Of a DNA stretch of 64,000 bases, positions 22,500-39,700 are shown piece after piece (positions within the stretch are counted from its first letter, which is position 1; every line of letters starts with the position of its first letter). The notes below the pieces were generated by a model. That model searched no databases. It saw only the letters and a list, made by a program, of their open reading frames with translations, and was not told the origin of the DNA. The position numbers and the translations under genes are program-made. The DNA lies in NCBI GenBank assembly GCA_020137815.1, contig CM035358.1, positions 705,356-769,355 of the forward strand, in the 5' to 3' direction. Source of the stretch: Hormiphora californensis (Eukaryota > Ctenophora > Tentaculata > Cydippida > Pleurobrachiidae).

Positions 22500-22700
22500 C
22501 CGCGCTGGGGGGGAATACATAATCAATCATATCTCCGGTTCCAGATAAGGTACAGAAATCGTTTTGGTAGCGTTGGAAAGAGGAAGATAACAGCTTTCAA
22601 ATGCAACCGGTTTCAGGTCTCTATCTTATCAGGAACAGGAGATATGAACCAAACTCCGCAAAATCGAGTGCGGTAAAATAAAAAATTCGAGATTTTAATT
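22500..22700. mobile_element. Degenerate hairpin element
   Basis: ATCATATCTCCGGTTCCAGA at about 22526 is followed 100 bp later by TCTTATCAGGAACAGGAGATA and then AAAATCGAGTGCGGTAAAA, the inner terminus seen in the 21283 element. It is a decayed relative with one arm largely lost. Confidence 0.65.
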
Positions 22701-23169
22701 CAAATTTGAAACAAAGTGTCCCTGCAAGGATCTGTGACGTCACTTTTTGAAAACAACCAATCTTTGAACGGCTATTGCTCAGCCTCCTCAAGTCCAATTA
22801 ACTTCTCTCAAAAACAGCAAGGTAGATAATTGTCAGATCTACCAGCTAGTGAAAGAATCAAGCAAAACGGACTTCAGGGGCCAAAGTTATAAGCACCGCC
22901 GTTTTTTCGACCGCAAAGTTATCTTCGACCCAGCCGGGCTCAGGCCAAACGCGCGCGCGGCATTCCCTTCAGTCCCCTCGTTGCGGGGGTGCGCGCATGA
23001 GGGGGCTGCAGCGCATTCCAACTAAAACACCCAGATCGTAACGGCGCCCCCAAATGACCGCGCGTGTGAAAATTATCAATTTTGACGCGCACACCACACA
23101 CGTTAACATGTCATGTGACGCGCAAAAACATTCCGCGCACGAGAAGGGGGGTGACAACTTCAAAAAATC

Positions 23170-23580
23170 CGACTTTATCGTTTAGTTGACGCTGCTAACT
23201 TGGGTAAGCGGTAAATACTCACTCGGTTCTTCACATTTTTTGGACATTTTTGGCCATAACCCAGCCATTTTTTGACCAATTTGCAAAATCTTGGGCTCAT
23301 TGGAAAGAGGACATTGAGACCTTTAAAATGAGCCCTAGAAAATGAAAATCGGCGCAAAATGTGCGGCGTTATGGCGTAAAATGCGCGTTTTCGCCATAGC
23401 GCCGCGCATTTTGCGCCGATTTTCATTTTCTAAAGCTCATTGGAAAGCTCTTAACGTCTTCTTTCCAATGAGCCCAAGATTTTGCAAATTGGTCAAGAAA
23501 TGGCTGAGTTATGGCCAAAAACGTCCAAAAAATGTGAAGAACCGAGTGAGTATTTACCGCTTACCGCTAACTTGCGATGT
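23170..23580. repeat. 400-bp near-perfect palindrome
   Basis: The arms meet at GCGTTTTCGCCATAGCGCC near 23390. Left AAGCGGTAAATACTCACTCG and right CGAGTGAGTATTTACCGCTT define the outer ends. Because of the symmetry, both strands carry almost the same 80-codon ORF (MKIGAKCAALWRK...), a palindrome artefact. Confidence 0.92.
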
Positions 23581-23866
23581 CGAACTTGGTGGTTGATGAA
23601 ATGAGTGTTTGGGTTAGGTACTGTCGAATGCTCGTTACTAAGTTAGAGTTAGCGATGTGAGAAGTACACATCGTATGCATCTCTCATTACATTATGACCA
23701 AGCCTTGATATTGTGATAGTGTGATGATGGAGGGCAGGGAAACACCGCATTATGAATACATAATGCAATAATTCTTGTTGATGAGCGAAATGAAATTTAC
23801 ATCGCAGGCGTGGCGCGCACTTTACAAAAAGCAAAAGCCGCGGCAGAGTATTTCAATCCCGCGCCT

Positions 23867-24092
23867 TAAAGTCGGATTTTTTGAAACTGTCACCCCCCTT
23901 GGTATTTTCAAATTTCGTAAATGAACATAAATCCGGTTCCTGACAAGATAGAGACTTGAAATTTGGAGGTTACGAAGATCTTGCTAAGTTCTTCCGAACC
24001 TCCAAATTTCAAGTCTCTATCTTATCAGGAACCGGAGATATGGCAAATTTTGTTATATCAGGGGGGTGACAGTTTCAAAAAATCCGACTTTA
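23867..24092. mobile_element. 226-bp palindromic MITE, copy A
   Basis: Termini TAAAGTCGGATTTTTTGAAA / TTTCAAAAAATCCGACTTTA, followed by CTGTCACCCCCC. The interior hairpin is TCCGGTTCCTGACAAGATAG with GAAATTTGGAGGTTACGAAG and its complement. It is the same length as 36105-36330. A lone right terminus of this type is at about 23144-23177. Confidence 0.93.
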
Positions 24093-24620
24093 CATTTTTC
24101 GTATCACTGGCGTCTGGCCGCAGGGCCTAAACAACAAATTTTTCAGAACTCTAAAAAAACGGAGTGCTCTCGGAAAACGTTAAAATATCAAATCTGGGCT
24201 GAAGGTGCTGAAAAGCGCTGCCTTATCCCGCGCTGCCAGGGGGCGAGCAGCGTTTGCTGAATCCGGGTGTTTTGTTGAAAAGCGTTGCCTTATAGGGATC
24301 CCTAAAAAAGTTCAGTATTTACACAGCGTTTACACAGTCTTTACACAGTCGTTACACCCAGAGCGGCGCGTGCGGAAAACGTTAAAATCTGGGTGCCTTT
24401 CATTCCTAAACAAGTCGTGTTTTAGCGCGGCGACGGTTAGGGCGATACGTTAGGGGTCTGAGTTAGGGTTCGGTTTGGGGTTGATCGGTTAGGGCTATCG
24501 ATTCTCTAACAGATAACGTTTAGTTTCTCAAATTTGGCCATGTGGTTGCGTGGCTATAGCCGTTGAAAAAAAGTCGGTCTTAAGTGTACTCTTTTGGTAG
24601 CGCGCACTGTTAAACAGGGG

Positions 24621-26755
24621 TAGCAAGTAAAGTCACCACTTTTTGGCACCAAATTACTCCGTCGATAGTTTTACAATTTCTCAACTTGACATGACCTACT
24701 TTTGATTTTGCTCACACCTTAATATGATATATTTACCAATTTCTAGGTAGAATGACCTCATAGTCGCCACCATTTACGAACCTTCATCGTCGAGTAAATC
24801 ATCAGCCAGCTCAGGTAAATTTCCAATTCCCCTCCTTATTTATCTTCCTGACTCTTTTCTTTTTTCTTCGCTTTCTCCCCCCCCCCAGATTCCACTTCAC
24901 TAACTTGCGGTCTATATTATTCTCTCAGACGTGCACTAATAATAAGTTATTATTCCTTGATATTAGTTAGTTGGCCAATAAAGTCAGGTACTGAAGCAGG
25001 TCATGTATATTTCTTACATTACATATTTGTTTTCCACAGTTTTACTCATTTTCCCTACTTCTAATTCTTCTCTGTCCAATCATCTTTAAACGTTGGCGTC
25101 TCTTGTGCATAAGTTATCGTCATTTGCTTGTTTATCTTGTCCCTGCGATTCAATATCAGACACTTCCTTCTATCTCTCTATCTCTTTTTTCTCTCTTTCC
25201 CCCTCTCCCTCTTTCTCCCCCTCTCTCTCTCCCTGTCTCTCTCTAACTCCATGACCTACTGACTAGTCACTATACTTATAGTTATTACTCTCTCTCCCAG
25301 CTATGCCAATTATCATTATTATATCGTCCTGTAACGACTAAAATTACCTAGGAAGAGCTCTCCTGTCGATATCCTGTTCCTTTATTAAAGGAGTATACCA
25401 ATTGACTATCCATTAACTAAGCTTGTGGGGGAAAGGTTCACTGTTTTTAAATTATTTCCCCGTCCTTTACTGTTTACTAGTTAGCTGTCACCAGGTACAC
25501 ATGTGTGTAGATCTGTATCACATTGTGTTGCGTCGCGCTATCTGCAGTACCTTCAGTTATCAGTAACGCTCTTCAGATGGGTATTATTAGGAAAGCCTAC
25601 CTTACTCTCCAAAATTAAGAACAAGCTTTTAAGCAACCCAAAATTAAAATACAGGAAAATTAAGGGTCCTCTTATTACTAACTCTAAAATTAAGCAAAAT
25701 TAAGCAATCCTGGAGGGTGCAGATCACGAATTAAGAAACCTGTTATTAAGCAAACTTTTATTAGGGAAATCCTACAGAGAGAGTGTTTGGGAAGAGTCAC
25801 GTGATGTACATCACGTGACTCTTTCCAGCCAATAGCGCGCGAGTGTAAGATGTAGAAGGGGGAGTCATGGTTGTGTTGGCAAAGCATCGAGATAAAAAGC
25901 AATCTCGGGCATGACTAAAATTGAGAATTGAGAAAAGTTAAATGCATGAAAACTCCATTTTCTGACTACAGTATGTCTGTCTATCTGTCAGTCTATCGGT
26001 CTATCTGTCTTGCTCAGAGGGGGAGTCTTCTTTGTGTTGAAAGACAGAGGTAAATCTTAGAAAGAGAGAGAGGGAGAGAACGGGAGAGAAAGAGAAAGAG
26101 AAAGAGAAAGAGAAAGAGAAAGAGAAAGAGAAAGAGAAAGAGAAGGAGAAAGAGAAAGAGGAGAGATATAGCACTCTAAAACGAGGCTCCGATTCTCTCA
26201 ATCGAAATGACCCCACAATCCGAATTCTCCGTGCCAGACGGTCCTATTTCATGCCTGCATCTTCTCTCAGCTCTGTCTCTCTCTCTCTCCTCCCTCCTCC
26301 CTCCCGCCCTCCTACTCCTCCTCCCTCTCTCTCTCCCTTCCTCTCTGGCCTTAAACCAACGCCACGTCATCTAGGGAGGGACCAGTTCTCCATCATCGGA
26401 TTGTGAGAACTGAGTACCCCTGAGATAGGTATCACAAGAAATGTGATAACAAACAAGCATCGATTGATGATGATGTACTATACCTTTCATTCTTTCTGTC
26501 TTAATCGCATAATTCGTTCATGATACACCTATTCAAACTTTCTCATCTCACTATACACTTACTATCCAATTTTATTCTTTTCTAATTCACGTGATCTTAC
26601 TACATTTTACTTCATATCGGACTGTAGTACAAGGAAAAAGAGATATTATAAAGAATAAGATAAGGATTAAGAAGTTAAACAGACAACCGATTGAGATGAC
26701 TGATGAGTAAACAAAGACAGATGAAGAGACTAAGAAAGAAGTACGAAAGTGGGCT
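24621..26755. other. Gene-poor interval upstream of CSNK2B
   Basis: No protein-coding gene is supported. A short exon-like stretch, 24751-24814, lies between an acceptor-like TTCTAG/GTAG and a donor (TCAG|GTAAAT); it could be a 5' untranslated exon of CSNK2B, but this is weak. (GAGAAA)n runs from about 26087 to 26160. A palindrome (GAGTCACGTGATGTACATCACGTGACTC) sits at 25794-25821. The promoter of CSNK2B should lie here. Confidence 0.4.
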
Positions 26756-26977
26756 CAGAAAAAAAAAAAAAAAGGAAGAAGGGAAGGAGGCCCCCCCCCC
26801 CCCCCCCCCCCCCCCCCTTTTTTTTTCCGCTCTACCGTCCCCCTTTCTTCTCCCAATAAAGCATCACTGCAGCGTCACTCACTCACTCACTCACTCATCA
26901 CTCACTCACTCACTCACTCACTCACTCACTCACTCACTCACTCACTCACTCACTCACTCACTCACTCACTCACTCAC

Positions 26978-27029
<52 letters not shown>

Positions 27030-27045
27030 CCTAGTTAAAGTAACA

Positions 27046-27109
<64 letters not shown>

Positions 27110-27197
27110 CTCTCTCTCTTCCTCTAGTTAAGGTAAAAAACTCTCTCCCCTAGGGCCTAGTTAAAGTAACGGACTCTCTCTCCCCCTAGTTAAAGTA

Positions 27198-27255
<58 letters not shown>

Positions 27256-27288
27256 CCTAGTTAAAGTAACAAACTCTCTCTCTCCTCA
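26756..27288. repeat. Homopolymers, (CTCA)n and (CT)n with CCTAGTTAAAGTAAC repeats
   Basis: A run of A, a run of over 30 C, and a run of T precede (CTCA)n (26876-26980) and (CT)n. The last 260 bp repeats the motif CCTAGTTAAAGTAAC-(A/G)-(A/G)-ACTCTCTC about five times, each giving a pyrimidine tract plus TAG. The series ends in the real acceptor TCTCCTCAG two bases before the CSNK2B start codon. Confidence 0.9.
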
Positions 27289-27291
27289 GGA

Positions 27292-34657
<7,366 letters not shown>

Positions 34658-34838
34658 ACACTTGTTTGTTGTGTCAACTGTGTTAGTTCGTAAACGTGGT
34701 TTTATACTCCCTGTTATTATTTACTATCAATTTTCTCCATCCATCGAACAAGTTTTGTTCTAACACAGTCCACTTTTTTCAGAATACCGCAAGAGACCAT
34801 AATGTTACAGCAACTAAAGGGAACAACACGTGTACAAG

Positions 34839-34846
<8 letters not shown>

Positions 34847-34913
<67 letters not shown>
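34847..34913 (+). repeat. (GA)n microsatellite
   Basis: About 33 GA dinucleotides, 190 bp after the CSNK2B stop codon. Confidence 0.98.
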
Positions 34914-34916
<3 letters not shown>

Positions 34917-35160
34917 GTGGCGACAACTCGTTTTTAAGGGGGACAGGCTTGAAACTCATTCAGCATATATTCCTATATGAAATAGAGAGATATACACTAC
35001 ATAGTTCCATGTAAATTAACCCCTGGTCGGATTAATATTATATTATTAACTGTTCATACACCATACCTTCTCTCATACAATCCACCGAGAGAGATCTATA
35101 TATCACATGCGTCCCCCTAGACCAACTAAACACTTAGAGATGCATAAAGGTAAACCCAAA

Positions 35161-35359
35161 CTACTATACCCCTCACTTGGGTTTTGTGAAATTTCCCACG
35201 GTTATAGCTCCACTCCCTGATGAGATAGAGACTTGAAATGTGTTTTGTAGGAAGAACTCGACATGATCTCCTTACAAAACAAATGTCAAGTTTCTATCTT
35301 ATCAGGTGTGGAGCTATGGGCGTCAAAAATCCGGTCGTGCGCAGCAAGGGCTATAGTAG
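35161..35359. mobile_element. 199-bp palindromic MITE, copy A
   Basis: Ends CTACTATACCCCTCACT and AGGGCTATAGTAG. The interior holds TCCACTCCCTGATGAGATAG and the complementary CTATCTTATCAGG, a version of the hairpin core found in the 226-bp MITEs. Confidence 0.9.
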
Positions 35360-35907
35360 TTTTGGTTTACCTTTAATATGTATGTGTGTGTGCATGTGCG
35401 TGTGTGTGAGTGAGTGATCGTGTTTCTTTTTTCAAATTGTTAATCCCTTGTGTATTGAATGTGCGATGTACAATAATATCAATATTACAGAGCCGAGAAA
35501 GAGATAGAGAAGGAGGGTAACGATGGAAGGCTCGTGGTGGAATTGATCTCTGTTATTCTTTGTTTATTCAAGATCATCCTCCCTCCCTTTTTCTTCCTGT
35601 GAGAGAAAGAGAGCATATTTTTTGTTAGGGGAAGCGATCTCAGAAGTCCTTCCTTGATCTATATTAAGGGTAGTGTGTAGCGCATATTTTAAACAGAGTT
35701 ACTATGCACAAGTGTGATAAAACACATTATGTTTGTGTGTGTAGAGACAGAAAGATTTTCCATGTGTATGTCTCTCTTTTTCAGGCTTTCCAATTGTGTT
35801 ACAACATGTCACACCGTTATAACAAATATTTGTCTTTTATTTGGTTCGCTCCACTACCTTGCGCTGATCAAAAATATCGTCTCTATAAATCTAAAGTACA
35901 CCCCAAA

Positions 35908-36106
35908 CTACTATGTCCCTCACTCGGGTTTTGTAAAATTTCCCACGGTCATAACTCCACTCCCTGATGAGATAGAGACTTGAAATTTGTTTTGTAGGAA
36001 GAACTCGACATGATCTCCTCACAAAACAAATTTCAAGTCTCTATCTTATCAGGGGGTGGAGCTATGGCCGTCTAAAATCCGGTCGCGCGCAGCGAGGGAC
36101 ATAGTA
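35908..36106. mobile_element. 199-bp palindromic MITE, copy B
   Basis: Ends CTACTATGTCCCTCACT and AGCGAGGGACATAGTA, same length and interior as 35161-35359. It directly abuts the 226-bp MITE that begins at 36105. Confidence 0.9.
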
Positions 36107-36330
36107 AAGTTGGATTTTTTGAAACTGTCACCCCCCTGAATTAACAAAATTTGACATATCTCCGGTTCCTGATAAGATAGAGACTTGAAATTTGGAGGTT
36201 CGGAAGAACTTAGCAAGATCTTCGTAACCTCCAAATTTCAAGTCTCTATCTCGTCAGGAACCGGATTTATGGTCATTTACGAAATTCGAAAATACCCAGG
36301 GGGGTGACAGTTTCAAAAAATCCGACTTTA
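36105..36330. mobile_element. 226-bp palindromic MITE, copy B
   Basis: Second copy of the 23867-24092 element with identical length; its interior is the same hairpin but in inverted orientation relative to copy A. It appears inserted at the TA that ends the neighbouring 199-bp element. Confidence 0.93.
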
Positions 36331-36795
36331 GTTTGGGGGGACCTTTAGTATGGAATCGACGAATGTTTTCAAAATGCGACGGATTGAGTCTCCGCGCAAT
36401 TAATATTTGCGCGCGCGGCGTATATTACTTTTGCATTGAGATTCATTTTATTTCTAAAATCTGTAAAAATCTCCAAATTTGAAAACTTTCACGATCACAA
36501 CTTGGCATGCGCTGCAGACCCCAAGTGCGCGCGTTTTCCATAGGCCAAGATCACAACGAGTTTTCTACAGTCATAACAGCTGACAGCTTTTTTAAGAGCT
36601 GCACAGTGTGCATACTGGAACTGTTTTGCGCTATCATTGGTCACTCTGTGCAACCTGAACACCTGCAAGGTTGCACATCGGTTGTTTTGCTCGTTTTTAG
36701 TTCTTATACGTGGACCAGATTCCAGAACCAACTGTGGTTGTATCAGCTTCATCAACATCAGTTGTCAACATGTGAATATATTTTAGGCTCTAGGG

Positions 36796-39700
36796 ATGGT
36801 GTTCGAGAAGAAATCTCGAGTTATCGCAACCTATAGCAAACGTAAACAGTTTGTACGGGTAGTCCGGGATACCTGGAAGGAAGACGACATTCTCAGGGAC
36901 ATTCGATCCGAACCACCAAAGAAACAACTCACTTCAACGTAAGGAATGGTTTATTCTTCACGCTATTATCCGTCAATATAGCTTGTTGAAATATGTTAAA
37001 CTATTATATCCAAATTGTATGGCTATTCTAGCGCTGAATTAACAAATTTTCCACCTAGGCCAGTCCGTGAAGCTCAAAGTCGTTTTGCACCAGGGCTTAG
37101 TTCGTTACGTGTTGATTTGGCACAATCTGGATCTCTTCTCGACGTCGTTAAATCGGAACCAAGGTACAGAATCAACAGCATAATGACCTAGTAGTTGACA
37201 ATCTAACCTCACTCTGAAACTATCATTCTTTTCAGACAGAGCTACCATCCCAGACAAGTTTCTGGAAAGAGGGCTATGAGGAGGGAACCCGTGCCCCAGC
37301 CGACCCCCATACATCATCTGCTGAAGGACTCTGAACTATTTAAATCACCTTCAGTATTCCACTCAAACTTCTCCTCCCAACTCCTTCCGTCACCTCGAAC
37401 TGGGGGATGCGAAGAAAACAAAGAAAACAATGTGCTGCTACCGACAGACTTTATAACCCCCAAAGTGGCACCACCCAATGTGACGAGACGGAGGGATGCC
37501 CCTGACTCACCTGTGCAAAACACCACCAAACCTCCTCCCTCTCCAATAGTGCTATCACCCGTTCAGAACACCACTAAACCTCCTCCCATGGTGCTATCAC
37601 CTGTAAAGATGGAATCACACCTATCCCCTCCTCCTCCTGATCCCATCATGATAGCACCTCTCAGTCCGCCATCACCGGGAATATCACCGCAGACTGCATC
37701 CATTGGACAGGACTCAACATCACCACATCATACTGCGCCCTTTGGACAGGACTCAACCATGGCTGAGCTTAGCATGGACCTCAGTGCTATGTCTGTAGCT
37801 GAAATGTAAGAAACAACACCTTTATTCTTTTTCTCGGTCGAATTTTTGGGTAGTTTTAGACCTCCACTAAGTAATTTTACAGAAAAGGCACAGTGGAAGA
37901 GTTAAGAATTTCGATGGTATCCTTTAGATACAACCTTAATTGAAGCTTTGGGGAGGTTTAATAATTTAATTTCCCCCGATCTCTCTTGTCTAGGTCTATC
38001 ACATCTGCCACTGAACTGCCGCCCCAAGAGACACCACCAGCAACAAAAGTTGCCTTTGATCGAAGTCTGATGCTTTCCCAATCTGTCCCCTCCTTCAACA
38101 AACTAATGACGCAGTGCAACAAGGTTGACAGTCTTATGAAGCTAGTTGAACACGAGAGGTGAGCTAAACCAGGGATCTCAAATTGAAATAATTCAACTTA
38201 TTGATTCAGTTAAAATAAAATAGTTTATTGATAATAACTAAAATATATTACCATCCCGTACCATCTCAGTGTGTCCACCATCTATATTTTACAACTCTAA
38301 TTCCCCCCTCAGTTCCATCAGAAAGATTGGCGAGGGCACATTTGGTGAGGTGTTCATGGGAGAGAGGGTGGTTTACAAGATAATTCCTGTGGGAGGGGAT
38401 ACGGTGATTAATGAGGTGGAACAAACAACGTATGAGAACGCATTCCAAGAAATAGTCGTCAGTAGACAACTATCTGATCTCGCATCTGATAAGGTTATTA
38501 CAGTCGGACCCTCGATTTAACGGGAGGAAAGTTGATCCTCCCGGTAAATCGGGGTCCCAATGTATTCCATCCTGTTGATATCGTATCACATTTCTTATCA
38601 TTCTGAAACTTGACCGTTAGTTTTTTATTTCAGTTCTCATGTTTCCCCCTACATAGCTGTTGTAAGATACTTCTTTCACAATTGTATTCTGAAAAAAAAA
38701 CCCACAATCCTGGTGTGAACACAACCACTTCCACTTGTACAATTTGCATGACAAATTGTTATATTATTGTTATATTATTGATTATTACAGGTGGAAAACG
38801 GGAAGGCATTTTGTCAGCTGATAGACGTGGTGTACTGCAGAGGTAGCTACCCTACTTCCCTTCTCAAGGCATGGGATGAGTTCCCTAAACCAGAGAACGA
38901 GCGACCAGGTTAGAAAATATTTTGCATTTCCCAGAATTTTTCAACTAAGTAGAAATATATTCATTCATCTCCCAGGATTTTTCAACTTAGTTAGAAATAT
39001 ATTTATTCATCAGCCCGATTTTTTCTCTACTTACCCTTGAAATATGTTCATTTATTTCCCCGAGTTCATTCAATTCTTTTACCTGGATTTACATCGCCAT
39101 GGTTTTGATGGTTAGGTGTTTTTTTTTCTTCTTGAACCTGATCCCTAGACACCCTACCTGATTCCCCCCACCAACCCCCCCCCCCCCCCAGATACCCTGC
39201 CTGAGGATCAACAGTACGTTGTTTTACTATCACACTACAGTGGGATCCAGCTGGAGGAGTTCTGTTCCAACCACAAGCTCACCCCTGACGAGACGCACTC
39301 CATTTTGCGGCAGATTTGCTGCTCTCTTGCTGCAGCTGAACAGAAGTACCAGTTTGAACATAGGTAATAGAGAGGGGGATCTATGGAAATTATAATCAAG
39401 AATGGGTACAGCTGTGGGTAACAAATGTCGAGGCTCCAGAGGGGGGAGGAGGTTACAGAGAGGGGGAAGATCGGAGAGTGAGAGAGCAATGGGGTGGGAT
39501 GAACGGTGCCGTTATTGCACCACTACTCTATTGGGGATTAATAAATGCATACATCATGTGGGTTACAGGATAAATGGGGTGGAGAGAGATATATCAGATA
39601 TATTCATATATAATTCACATGATATTGCTTACCTTTTGAAATTTGCATTATTATGGCTAAAAGATGAATGAGTAAGAAAAATAATATTTTTATTGAAGCA

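Larger units (their letters stand above)
19790..24620. mobile_element. Nest of foldback/MITE elements, no gene
   Basis: The stretch between MEIOB and 24.6 kb consists of nested inverted repeats. Its outer parts are direct repeats: the block around 20140-20330 (GGTTGCGTGGCTATAGTCG, AAAAGTCGGTCTTGTGTACT) recurs at 24440-24615. The strings GATCTGGGTGTTTGG (19848) and AACACCCAGATCGTAACGG (23026) are inverted copies. The individual elements inside are listed separately. A GC-rich stretch with a C run lies at 20440-20635. ORFs here run through palindromes and are not credible genes. Confidence 0.8.

Noticed and set aside
23175..23596. Similar 83-84-codon ORFs on both strands (MKIGAKCAALWRK...)
   Set aside because: They arise from the symmetry of the 400-bp palindrome; no start context, splice signals or homology.
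25794..25821. Perfect 28-bp palindrome GAGTCACGTGATG/CATCACGTGACTC
   Set aside because: Contains E-box-like CACGTG twice and could be regulatory, but a single short palindrome in a palindrome-rich region is not enough.
36507..36836. 109-codon ORF upstream of haspin
   Set aside because: No homology, overlaps a dispersed repeat and the haspin start exon in another frame.
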